Shown one piece after another: positions 23,258 through 33,299 of a stretch of 64,000 nt of DNA. Source of the stretch: Triglochin maritima (taxonomy: Eukaryota > Streptophyta > Magnoliopsida > Alismatales > Juncaginaceae); contig OY821771.1 of assembly GCA_963682175.1 (NCBI GenBank), positions 42,428,201-42,492,200 of the forward strand, read 5' to 3'. Numbering within the stretch: the first letter of the stretch is position 1; each line of letters starts with the position of its first letter. Below the pieces are notes generated by a model, which was not told where the DNA came from, made no database searches, and saw only the letters and a list, made by a program, of their open reading frames with translations. The translations under genes and the position numbers were made by a program.

Positions 23258-24433
23258 TGATGGGATTTTTATTTATACTGCAAGTGCACGACGTCAATGA
23301 AGACGTGACAAGTACGGGTCGAACACAAGGAGGGAGAAATATTGTTATTTTTGTGAATTTTGAATTAAGGAAGAAAGAGAGAGAAATAAGTTTGGTTTGA
23401 GATTTTTGGTTTTTAATTATCTAAAGCAAGAACAACAAAAACTAAAAAGAAAATAAAGCAAAGATGGATGAGATTCCAGCGGGTGGAGGTTTAGATGTCG
23501 GGTTTTGTTTAGAGAAATCTGAAACTTATAATAAATCACATTAGTTATAAAACATTACATGATAAACGATTCAACATAAACTCAAGTAATCAAAATATAC
23601 TAACACGAAATTAAAATAATAACATCATTCTTCTTCTCATCACCATAAATCTGTCACCCCCACCTTTTGGAGAGAGTTAGAAACTCATGAATGGAGGGAA
23701 GGAGAAGGGGTCCTAGAGAAACTACAAAATAAAACTAAAAATACAAAATAAAAGAATAGAATTTTATTGCTAAAAAGAAGAGGAGGAGAGGAGCCCCTTC
23801 CAATACATGATTCGGCCTTATTTATAGCCTCAACCGGGGATCCTAATACCTAAAAGGAACGTACACGCGTCAATACAACATTGGTAAAAATTTGAGCGCA
23901 CGGATCGACTTTTGTGCGGCGGAATCGCCGCATTTTGTATATGAGGTGCGGCGGAATCGCCACCTTTTTGGCTCGGAATCGATCCGGATTTTTCCTGTTT
24001 GTTTATGGTATGTTTTAGCTGTCCTTTGCGCGTCCGAATTAATTATTGCATATCTTTGGAGATCCGAGTTAATTTCTTCATTTATTTGGAGATCCAAATT
24101 GATTTTTCTTTAGAACTTCTCCAAAATAATCTTTTGGTACTCGTAATTTGCAGTCGGGTCCTCAGCTTTTGCAATTAAGTCCTTGGCCTTTTTGTAATTA
24201 GGTCTTTGCATGCTTTTATGCTTGGATGGATTTCCATTTGAATCCCGATAATCTTGACTTGGTCTTTATGATAAAAAATGAGTCTTTTGCACGTGTTTAT
24301 GCTCGGGATATGGGTAATTTGCATTCAGGTCCCTGTATTCTGTAAATAAGACTAAACACATACATTAGTAGCATTTATTGATTTAAAATTAGTCTAAATG
24401 AAAGACATATGATGCAATGTATGCAATGCATCA
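23258..24433 (-). repeat. 5' LTR of the retrotransposon (undisturbed)
   Basis: The 1,176-bp LTR has TG...CA ends. On the minus strand it has a TATAAATA box near 23825 and the doublet at 23916/23948. It preserves the empty target of the solo LTR found in its sister. Confidence 0.92.
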
Positions 24434-26226
24434 CTCACCAGCTTGTACACGTTCAGTGACCTTGTAATGCAACGCGTCGTCCGATTGCAACTCCTCGGTT
24501 AGGTCGCATTTCATCATCTTACCAATTTGTAATTGGACTTTCTTGAAAACCCCTATAGTATAAAACTCGCTCATTTGCCTCTCGAAATGATATATTGAGA
24601 CCAATTGGGGTTTTTATGCAGGCAATCGAAAACTGATTGAGCTTCCTTCTCGTACTTGTGATGGAGAGCAAGTTCGTATTGTTGAACGAACTGCTTAAGG
24701 GTGGTTTTAGAAGATAAGTATTTGTCGAAGAACGCGTTCATACTTTCACTCTTTGGGTAGAAGTCATTCCCGCGAAAAAACATTCACCAAAGTAAGCAGG
24801 TACCCAAGACTCACGGATACCGTAAATTATTTGGAGCCATCTATGATCTTGAAGGTCAAAATCAACTACGAAACCATGTCAATTCCGCTCAAATTCAGCT
24901 GGGTACCTGCTTACAATCAATAGACAATCAATTTTAGATCAAATAACATGTGCTGACGATACTGCGTCGGTAACTTCACAGGAGCTTTGTTCATTATGTG
25001 CCAAATGCAAAATCGGTGTCTAGCATTTGGGAAGACATTCCTTACAGCAGCAGTAATGACGCCACATTGGTCTGTTATGATAGTTGGTGGAGGGATGTCT
25101 GCAAAAGGAAAACGAGGAACTTAAAAAGCATGGAAAAGTACTTAAAAGGAACAACCACAACTTAAAAAGGACGACAAACTCATCAATACGAGTACGAACT
25201 CATCTAACGTACCGCCCATACACGAAAAGGACAAGCCCCTACACCATCAATACGAGTACGAACTCATCTAACGTGCCGCCATACACGAAATCAACGTCTG
25301 AAACAACCATATGTAGTTTTCAGTGCTCTCAGAAGACAGCAAAGCGCAACCGAGCAACACGGACTCGAAATGGTGCAAATGGCATGTCATATTTGTTTGT
25401 GAGGTACGTAATGTCGAAACATATAGCATCCCCGAAGTATGAATAAGCAACTCTAGAACAGTAGTCGGGCCAGAAAACGTTCATTAGTCTTTCCTCGTCA
25501 TCAATATCCATGACATAGAAAAACATTGAATCAATCTTCTGCATCTTAATGAAATAATTCTGAAGAACTTGTGCATCGCCGGGTCCCATGTTCAAATTTC
25601 TTACTTCGATTATAACATTCCTGCGAACACAAAATTTATTAATGATGGAGATTTCTTGAAACATAATAACGTCCAAAAAACACAAACCTTAGGTCCTTAT
25701 CGTCAAAAGTAAGTTTGTCATGCCCCACAGCCTCGACAACAAACGATTGCATGGTCTTAGCAAAAGAGATCCCAGAAGCATCATTGCACGCTATTCGTGC
25801 AATCGCGGGCTCAGGTACAAATCGTTTTTGTATTATAAAACACATCTGGTACTCCTGAAGCATTTCATGGTTATGATTTAGATCGACAAAGTTAATCTGG
25901 TAACCCCTTGCTGGGTTTCCGGACACTCTAATGTGAGCCGTGCACTCAACTCTACTCGATAAACGTGGCTTCATTATTCCTTGACCTTGTTCTGTTGGTG
26001 CATTGCCCTCTTTGGAACAAGTAAGCGTAGCCCGAGTAACACCACCACCTTCGTGATGAGTAAGTCTTAGCTTAACCCCAAAACCACAAGCATCAGCGTA
26101 GTCCGAGTAAAAGGTCTTTGCTTCATCAAAAAGGGGAAAACACATCCTCTCTTTAGGAACGTTTAACGAGATTTCTTCTTGTGTAGACATCTTTATAATT
26201 TCCATGTGAGTGAAAAATCCTTTCAA
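24434..26226 (-). pseudogene. FAR1-like MULE transposase, N-terminal half
   Basis: Exon one (25688-26226) encodes a FAR1-type DNA-binding domain: FYSDYADACGFGVKLRLTHH, then LTCSKEG, RVECTAHIRV and VDLNHNHEM. Exon two starts at 25620 with NVIIEVRNLNMGPGDAQVLQ, then FFYVMDIDDEERLMNVFWPD and CFDITYLTNKYDMPF (first catalytic Asp). A frame change near 25380 leads to LLGCALLSSESTENYIWLFQ. After a short intron, PPPTIITDQCGVITAAVRNV (second Asp) and HRFCIWHIMNKAP follow, then a stop near 24925. Frame changes near 24760 and 24595 precede SMNAFFDKYLSSKTTLKQF and FERQMSEFYTIGVFKKVQL. Several frameshifts and stops, plus the retrotransposon, make it a pseudogene. Confidence 0.87.
25090..25290 (-). repeat. 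Third CCTTTTTAAGTT array and a 72-bp duplication in a FAR1 intron
   Basis: On the minus strand the unit CCTTTTTAAGTT occurs about four times just before the acceptor at TTTTGCAG (about 25100). Next to it a block with ATCAATACGAGTACGAACTC is duplicated (from about 25182 and 25245). Confidence 0.75.
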
Positions 26227-26714
26227 AACGAACAGAAATGCACTAAGAAGATAGGAAGCAGAAACGAAGAAGAAAGGTTGTCATTCCGTGCATTTTCATA
26301 GGCTATAGGGTTGTGGGAAGATGGAACGTCAAAGTATGGAGCAGGACGGAGCGCCAAAAGGGATTACCATGTCTAATTTGAGACGCATTAAATGAGATTG
26401 CCCCCCACCCACCGAGGAAAGAGAGAAAAATCTTCTGCTGAGTTGGAGTTGTCCAACTCAGCAGCTCCACGCATAGTGTCCCAGATAGCGGCCAAAATAC
26501 ATTTTCCATTGAATTATATCGTCCAGTGGTCCAACCTTAAAAACATTTTCATCTCAAATCAACTATTCATATTAATTTCGATGAAACAACAAGATAAAGA
26601 CTAATAAGTTGGTCGGTTTGTTAAGATACGATAAAGATATTATGATATTTACAAGTAATTCAAAAAATAATTACATTTAAAATCTTCATCTATAGGCGTC
26701 ATATACTCCTCTTG

Positions 26715-27420
26715 AGGTCATCCTCAACAATGACATTTATCTAAATATCAACCTAGTCAAATCAACATTCTCTCTTCGTCACGTCAGTATACCATTTTTC
26801 TTTTTTCTCTTTCTATTATTTACCTCTTAACCACAATTTGCCAATAAATGTCAACTTAGTCACATCAACACTCTCACTTCCATATTATTTATTTTCCCTC
26901 CCTTTTAATTTTCCACCATTCCAATTAATTATATCATATAATTTATTTACCATAACTTATTATAATTAAATGTGAATATTTACGGATGATTCAAAATAAA
27001 TTTTATTAAATATTAAATGTGTGCTACAACAACACTACTTCAAAATTAAAATAAAATTTTTCACGTTTATCAACATTATTAAAGTAATTAACAATAATTG
27101 CAACTGTCTTTTTTATTTTGGTTTTATTAAAATATGTTTTATATTTCTTTTATTTGTAATTTTTTATTTTTTATTATTTTTATCCATGATTGACATCCAA
27201 ACGATGGAGAAGAGATAGAGTATTGAAAAATTGGGTTGTTTTATCCGGTAAAAAAACCAAGTGTCTTGTAATAAATTATTTACAACAAAATATAAATCTA
27301 ATTAAAACAAAAAATAAAAGTACAATGGGTGGAGGCACCTCGCTTCCACCCGGGTCATGATTTCCTCGTGACTTTTGGGCACCCCCATTGAGGGGACGCC
27401 AATATATGTCGACATGATGT
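26715..27420. mobile_element. Harbinger-type MITE (approximate ends)
   Basis: It shares the plan of the 3.6, 52.1 and 58.7 kb elements: a start with GGTCATCCTCAACAATGAC, CT-rich runs (CCACATCAAC-like), an AT-rich core, and a GC-rich end at GAGGGGACGCC. The reverse complement of that end, GGCGTCCCCTCAATGG, partly matches the start. Confidence 0.55.
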
Positions 27421-27470
27421 CAGATATGGGGAAGGTGAAACATCAGATGAAACATCATACTCAAGACATT

Positions 27471-27850
27471 AGGAGTGTAAACGGGTCAGATATGGGGCAG
27501 ATGTGGTCATACCCGTACCCATACCCCCCTAACTAAACGGGTACAGGTATATACCCGTACACATTTAAATATTGTTGTACTTGTACCCGTCTCATACTCA
27601 TTTATCGGGTATTGCGGGTATAATTTTTTTTCTAACAAAATAGATACTTTGCTAACAAAACTCAACTTGTAAGAATCTAATCATTGGATGAGATGAATTT
27701 AAGCCAAAAAGATGCTAAATTTACTATTTTTGATATTAAGAATTAAACTAAATGATGAGAAATCACCAATTTTCTCACAAACAAGTCTTGAAACAACCAC
27801 TTTTGCCAACAAAAAGGTACCCGTACCTGCACCTGCTTATTAAATGGTGC
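27471..27850. mobile_element. hAT-like remnant with ACCCGTACCC repeats
   Basis: It begins TAGGAGTGTAAACGGGTC, typical of plant hAT termini, and is followed by repeated ACCCGTACCC and GGGTATACCCGT-like motifs. No matching right end or 8-bp duplication was found, so it is probably one-ended. Confidence 0.45.
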
Positions 27851-28470
27851 GGACATGCACATTATATGGTAAGAAGAATGTACAGAATTAGTTCCTGTGT
27901 TGATCTATCAATTAAGAATTCATATAAACGACTTGAGAAGTACGCATTGAACTCTTTTCTTGTTTGCAAAAGCTTAACATGGCATTTTATTTAATCACCC
28001 AGTTGGTATGTTTGATTTGGACATTATAATTTCACAGGCTTTGGTATAATGCTTAGTTGTTAGTGGATTCCAGTCATCTTGCTTCTAGATCTCGGATTCT
28101 TGCTTCTAATGGTCTTTTTATTTTACTTTAGTTTCTGCTTTTTTTTGTAATATATCAATTTGAAGAAAGAAAAGTCAAACATTATTTTTAATGAGCAAGT
28201 TGACACTATTATCTAACAAATTTAGTTATAGTGAATATGAATTGAGAAAACAAATAGAAAAGTGGAAAATGTAAACACTGAACGAAAAAAATAACTGTAT
28301 GTCTACCTTCTTGTCTGGCTGGACATGAGTGAAATCTATTGAGAATTGAACTTAATCCTAGGTGGCGACTTAACCCTATGTGGCGTCATAGTCATCCGCC
28401 ACGTCATCATTGCTTGATGACTCATCAAGGGGGTGAAGAGTCAACACATGAGAAGACAAAAGGTTGAGGG

Positions 28471-28730
28471 TGTTGAATTTGGTAATGTTTTGTATTATTT
28501 CTTGATTGAAAAAATTCGTTACAAACTGTGACAATATATATTGGGTACAAATGTAGCCGTTAATTACAATCTATGATTTGCTAGAAGGATGCCTGGATGA
28601 GATGTTGTTGCCTTGATGAAATATGCGATTGATAGGTTTCCTTTGAAGAATACGACCGTTGGTGTGATGGATTTGTTCCCTTATGGCAGTGATGATAAAG
28701 GTAAGTCTGAGCCACTTTTATATTTCAACA
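28471..28730 (-). repeat. 3' LTR of the Copia element
   Basis: On the minus strand it opens TGTTGAAATATAAAAGTGG. The stop codon of the polyprotein (TGA) falls at LTR bases 4-6. Confidence 0.95.
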
Positions 28731-30131
28731 CTCCCCCTCAAGTTGAGTTCGGAAAATGTTGAAAGAACCCAACTTGTGGAGAATGTTATGGAATTGTTTC
28801 TGGTCAAGTGCTTTGGTGAAGATGTCTGCGAGTTGGTCCTTACTTGGAACATAAGGAACCTCAATTTCTTTGGCTTGAATTTTTTCTCGAATGAAGTGAC
28901 AGTCCACTTCTATGTGCTTGGTTCGTTCGTGAAACACGGGGTTAGAGGCGATGTGTCGGGCGGCATGGTTGTCACAATGCATTAACATAGGCTCCTCGTA
29001 GGGAACTTTCATTTCACTGAGGAGTTGTTTGAGCCAGATAAGCTCACTAGTAGTAGATGTCATTGCCCTGTATTCAGCTTCTGCACTCGATCTAGCGACA
29101 ACATTTTGTTTTTTACTTCTCCATGTGACTAAGTTTCCACCCACAAATGTACAAAATCCAGTTGTGGACTTCCTGTCATGACTGCCGGCCCAATTTGCAT
29201 CAGAGTAACCAATTATTGAATTAGAGCGGTTTCTTTTCATCCATATCCCTTGTCCTGGTGTTTTCTTTAAGTACCTAAGTATCCTATCTATGATGTCAAG
29301 GTGATGTGTGTGAGGGTTGTGCATGAATTGACTTATTGTACTAACGGCATATGTTATGTCTGGTCTAGTGACAGTGAGATAAATGAGTTTTCCTACTAAT
29401 CGTTGGTATTGTCCTATGTCATGGAGGGGTTCTCCATCAGTAGGCCCAATTTTGCGATTGGTCTCAATGGGGGTATTGGCAGGTTTAGACCCTAATTTTC
29501 CAGTTTCTTGGAGGAGATCTAGGATATATTTTCTTTGAGATAAGAATAAGCCCTTTTTAGAATGAGCAATTTCGATACCTAGAAAGTATTTCAGTGTTCC
29601 TAGATCTTTAATATCAAATTTGGTTTTTAGGTAGGATTTCACATGGTTGATCTCAAGATTGTTATTTCCTGTGATTATGATGTCATCTACATAAACTAGG
29701 ATAATGATGGTAGAGTTGTTTGTATGTCTAATAAACATGGATGCATCAGCAGAGCATTTGTTAAAACCGAAATGAAGAAGAGATAAGCTGAGTTTTGCGT
29801 ACCATGCTCTAGGAGATTGTTTAAGTCCGTAGATGGATTTATGGAGTTTGCATACCTGATTTTGAGGGGAGATATACCCTGGAGGAGGAGTCATGTAGAC
29901 TTCTCTTTCGCCTGGTGGGTTAGTATGAAAGGATTTAAAATAGGGTTCATTTTCAAAAAAGGAGACGTCGCGAGATATGTAAAGTTTGCAATCTATTGGA
30001 TCATAGCATTTGTATCTTTTTTTGCGAGAGGAATACCCAAAGAAGATAGTTTTGACAGATAGAGAATCAAATTTATCAATTCGTTTTTTTGTGAACATAA
30101 CACGTGCATCCAAAAATCTTAAGATGGTCAA
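28725..30131 (-). pseudogene. Copia RT (N-terminally deleted) and RNase H
   Basis: The frame runs from the integrase tail (KTIFFGYSSRKKRYKCYDP) to FKSFHTNPPGEREVYMTPPP. There about 100 residues of the RT N-terminus, normally present between these blocks, are missing. The rest is good: VCKLHKSIYGLKQSPRAWY, LVYVDDIIITGN (the YVDD pair of catalytic Asp), LGTLKYFLGIEI, then RNase H with SDANWAGSHDRKSTTGFC, SSAEAEYRAM, HCDNHAARHIASNPVFHERT and KHIEVDCHFIREK. The stretch that carries the first catalytic Asp in the family lies within the deletion (junction about 29905-29920), so RT should be inactive. The deletion is in frame. Confidence 0.92.
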
Positions 30132-31653
30132 TGCTCATGTGTCTACCATTGAGAATTTCTAGGGGTTGTTTGTTTTGAATGACAGGACTGGGAATTCGAT
30201 TGATAAGATAAACTGCAGTTAAAATAGCTTCAGACCAAAAAATCTTTGGTACATGAGTTTGGAAAAGCAGAGCACGAGTAACATTTAGAAGATGACGATT
30301 TTTCCTTTCAGATATGCCATTTTGTTCAGGTGTGTTAATGCATGTAGTTTGGTCAAAAATACCTTTTTCTTTTAAAAAAATTTGGAATATGTTACTGGTG
30401 TATTCTGATCCGTTATCAGATCGAAAAATTTTAATCCTAGAATCATACATATTTTCTACGAAAGTGACATATTCACAGAAAATAGAGAAAACATCGGATT
30501 TTGATCTTAACAGGTATAGCCAAGTGGTGCGAGAGAAATCATCGATAAAAGTCACGAAATATTTAAACCCATTATAAGATTCGACTGGGGCAGGGCCCCA
30601 GATGTCAGAATGTACCATTTCCAAGGGCTTCTTTGTCCGAGTTGTTGATGCATGGAAGGGCAACCTGGTCTGTTTCGCAAGGCGACAAGTCTCACAACAT
30701 AGGTCAATATTTAAATTTAAACTAGGCATCAAATGTTTTAAAACGTGCAAGGACGGATGTCCCATGCGTTTATGCCAGATATTTGGCATTTGAGAAGACA
30801 CATTATTAGCAACTGAATTTTTATTTGAGTCTAAAACATATAAGCCATTAACGAGCAAGCCTCTTCCAGTCATCTTCCCTGACGTTCGGTCCTGAAATAA
30901 CACATCAAAATGTGTAAAAATGACATTGCAATTTAAATTTTGAGTGATCCGTGATACAGAAAGAAGGTTTGTCGTGAATTCTGGGATATATAAAACATTT
31001 TCAGTAGTTCGGTTTAGCAATTGTGATTCTCCTATTCCATTGATTCTGACTTGATTTCCATTTGCAACGGTGACAAACTTATTCATATTGGGATCATAAT
31101 AAATATTACTTAATAGATTTTTGTTACCAGTCATGTGGTCAGTAGCTCCGGTGTCGATTATCCATGAATTCATGAAATTAGCAAGATTTGCAATGGAATT
31201 AAGAGAGCTAATACCTGATCTATTACCTGAGTGGCTCTGATTTTGTCCTGAAAGCTGAAGAAGACTGTTGAGGTGGGCTAATACTTGATTGAGCTCCTGT
31301 TGGACCGACCCAGGCCCTTGTAGTCCACGCTCAGCTCCTGTTCGCATCTCAGTACACCCGTTCATATTCGGGTCCGGAGCCCGCCCGCCAGCGTTGTCGA
31401 TATTCGGGTGATCCGCGTATGAATCGGAGATAAAACCCCGAATCCCCGAAGCTCGACCCGATCTGCCCCCATTTTTGGTATTCTCCTGCAAAATTAGGGT
31501 TAGGGTTTTGGTCTGGTTTTCCGCCGCCGCTTGGTCCTCTGCTATCGCCCCCTTTTCCTCCGCGTCCATCCTTGGGTGGTCGGAGGTGCGGGTAGAGAAA
31601 CCAACAGCGGTCGCGGTTGTGGCCTTGCTTCTTGCAGTTGTCACAGTGCTCAT
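30076..31653 (-). pseudogene. Copia protease and integrase
   Basis: Protease has the WIIDTGATDHMTG active site. A GAG-pre-integrase zinc finger follows (HKRMGH...CETC). The integrase core shows the D-D-E residues in VHSDIWGP, FRSDNGSEY and PEQNGISERKN. The frame ends at HKKTN because of an A7 run at about 30093 (six would keep the frame), after which RT continues. The N-terminal part of this open frame lies out of frame with the Gag finger, so a second one-base shift sits between about 31350 and 31650. Either shift could be an assembly error in a homopolymer. Confidence 0.92.
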
Positions 31654-32356
31654 CTCTCCTTCTCCCGAACTGTCCTTTGTTCTTTGTGTTTTGGTTTTGG
31701 TGATTTGCAGCGGAAAAAGCTTGGTTTTCTTTTTCTGTGTTTTGGTTCATGCCTTGCCTTCGCGTTTCTTCGCGTTGTGTCATCGCTACGATCTGACTGA
31801 GGGGCGGAAGCTCCGATGAGGAAAGGATCTGTGATCTGAGGGTCTCGTAGCTAGGGTCGAGTCCCACGAGAAAGTGGTAGATTCGACCTTGCTCGACTCT
31901 TTGCTGGATGATCTTGGGATCAGTGATTGGTGGCTCGTAGATTCCGAGCTCGTCCCACCGACTTTTGAGTGCGCCGAGATATTCGGTGATGGATTTCTGC
32001 CCTTGTCTTGTTTGTGCGAGTTCTTGTTTTATTTTGAAGACGTGGGCGAAATTTTGTTGCTTTCCATACAGATTATGGGTTTCATCCCACAGTTCCTTTG
32101 CCGAGTTTGAGTAGAGAAAGAGGTCGGCGATCGGTGAATGCATGGAGTTTAATATCCAGGTCATCACCAGATGATCCGCCGTTTGCCATTCTGCCACCTT
32201 GGTGTCGTCGGTCGGTTTGTTTGTGTCTCCGGTGATGTGACCTAGTTTGCCCTTGCCACTAAGGGACAAGGTGACTGATCTCGCCCATGATAAATAGTTT
32301 GCGCCGTTGAGTAACTGAGTGGTCAGTCGTTGCGGCGTGGGTGCTTCTGAGGCCAT
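31349..32356 (-). CDS. Copia Gag polyprotein part
   Basis: The start codon (32356) lies 180 bases inside the 5' LTR. The frame begins MASEAPTPQRLTTQLLNGAN, followed by YLSWARSVTLSLSGKGKLGH of the copia-type Gag N-terminal domain and the central LWDETHNLYGKQQNFAHVFK region. A CCHC knuckle is present (CDNCKKQGHNRDRC, C-x2-C-x4-H-x4-C), then a Gly/Pro-rich tail. It forms the virus-like particle shell and binds RNA. The reading frame is +1 shifted against the protease frame, which in this family is normally continuous. Confidence 0.9.
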   Translation of the reverse strand: MASEAPTPQRLTTQLLNGANYLSWARSVTLSLSGKGKLGHITGDTNKPTDDTKVAEWQTADHLVMTWILNSMHSPIADLFLYSNSAKELWDETHNLYGKQQNFAHVFKIKQELAQTRQGQKSITEYLGALKSRWDELGIYEPPITDPKIIQQRVEQGRIYHFLVGLDPSYETLRSQILSSSELPPLSQIVAMTQREETRRQGMNQNTEKENQAFSAANHQNQNTKNKGQFGRRRDEHCDNCKKQGHNRDRCWFLYPHLRPPKDGRGGKGGDSRGPSGGGKPDQNPNPNFAGEYQKWGQIGSSFGDSGFYLRFIRGSPEYRQRWRAGSGPEYERVY

Positions 32357-32538
32357 TAGAGGGATGGAGGTTGTCCTTCGACGTCAGCCCCCTCGTGGGA
32401 TTTGGGATTCGGGTTTTTGGTTGGCTTGGTTTGGTTTGTGGGATGAGTCGGTGATGATTTTTGGGTGGTTTCTGAGGTGAGTATCTCTGGTGATGAAACA
32501 CCCGTTTCTGAGACGTTTTCAAAGAGGCTCTGATACCA

Positions 32539-32798
32539 TGTTGAATTTGGTAATGTTTTGCATTATTTCTTGATTGAAAAAATTCGTTACAAACTGTGAC
32601 AATATATATTGGGTACAAATGTAGCCGTTAGTTACAATCTATGATTTGCTAGAAGGATGCCTGGATGAGATGTTGTTGCCTTGATGAAATATGCGATTGA
32701 TAGGTTTCCTTTGAAGAATACGACCGTTGGTGTGATGGATTTGTTCCCTTATGGCAGTGATGATAAAGGTAAGTCTGAGCCACTTTTATATTTCAACA
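32539..32798 (-). repeat. 5' LTR of the Copia element
   Basis: The 260-bp LTR matches its partner except at two sites, one near base 23 and one near base 112 as read on the plus strand. A TATAAAAG box sits close to its minus-strand start. Confidence 0.95.
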
Positions 32799-33159
32799 GA
32801 GGGAGTGGAAGAGACAAGAGTCTTTTCATTTTTTGTGTAAGTTTCGTCCTAATTATGTATGCAATTTAAGTAGAGGGTGTAATGATCTTAAATGATCACG
32901 TTTATGTAGTCTTTATATTTGGAAGTTTTAGGGTCATGTAAGTGCCTACATAAAGCACTAGAATTCACGATTTGTAATAGAACAACAATATAACAACAAT
33001 AGATTACAAGCATTACAAGATGAGCCACGAAATTGTATGAAAAAGAGTGAGGATGTGAGTAGAAAAAGAGAGCCACGTTCTTTCTTTCGTGCCCCCAGTT
33101 GCATAGATCAAGCATGGATATAGTGGAGTCCATTGTAGGCAAAATGCATGAAGATCAGG

Positions 33160-33245
33160 GCGGTCTAAGGCAGCGCACGAGACGTGCCTTTTAGACCGCC
33201 AATTGGCGGTTGGGGACCGCCAATTGGCGGTTGGGGACCGCCAAT
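33160..33245. repeat. Palindromic 21-bp tandem unit
   Basis: The perfect 16-bp palindrome ACCGCCAATTGGCGGT occurs at 33195 and 33216 and in part at 33237, a period of 21 bp. Just upstream GGCGGTCTAAGG (33160) is inverted as CCTTTTAGACCGCC (33186-33199), forming a hairpin. Confidence 0.85.
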
Positions 33246-33299
33246 CAGGGGTCCCTGTAGCGCAGGAGACGGGCATTCTCCTGTGGTGGGTTGATTAGT

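Larger units (their letters stand above)
17786..24433 (-). mobile_element. Non-autonomous LTR retrotransposon with nested LTRs
   Basis: Two LTRs (17786-20478 and 23258-24433; about 1,175 bp each once the nested insertion is removed) begin TGATG and end CATCA. They are flanked by the exact 5-bp duplication CTCAC (17781-17785 and 24434-24438). On the minus strand the order is LTR, primer-binding site, 2.8 kb interior, purine tract (AGGTGTGGGGGTATT), LTR. The interior codes for no Gag or Pol, so the element needs proteins in trans. By eye the first 535 bp of the LTRs differ at about 16 sites, near 3 percent. The insertion sits in the FAR1-like gene and disrupts it. Confidence 0.93.
28471..32798 (-). 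mobile_element. Young Copia retrotransposon, 4,328 bp
   Basis: The 260-bp LTRs (28471-28730 and 32539-32798) start TGTTGAA and end TTCAACA. They differ at only two sites, and the element is flanked by the exact duplication GAGGG (28466-28470 and 32799-32803). On the minus strand a PBS complementary to initiator tRNA-Met (TGGTATCAGAGCC) follows the 5' LTR, and a purine tract (CTTGAGGGGGAG) precedes the 3' LTR. The coding order Gag, protease, integrase, RT, RNase H is the Ty1/copia order. Two single-base frame changes and an internal deletion disable it. Confidence 0.97.

Noticed and set aside
22419..23297. Two related minus-strand frames (114 and 132 aa)
   Set aside because: They arise from the duplicated retrotransposon leader. 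The likeness is the DNA duplication, with no Gag motif.
13030..26520. Terminal inverted repeats of the large MULE
   Set aside because: I compared sequences near 13.0-13.2 kb with the reverse complement of 26.3-26.5 kb and saw no convincing match, so the borders are left open.
31475..31819. Plus-strand frames opposite Copia gag
   Set aside because: Antisense shadows of the Gag coding region.
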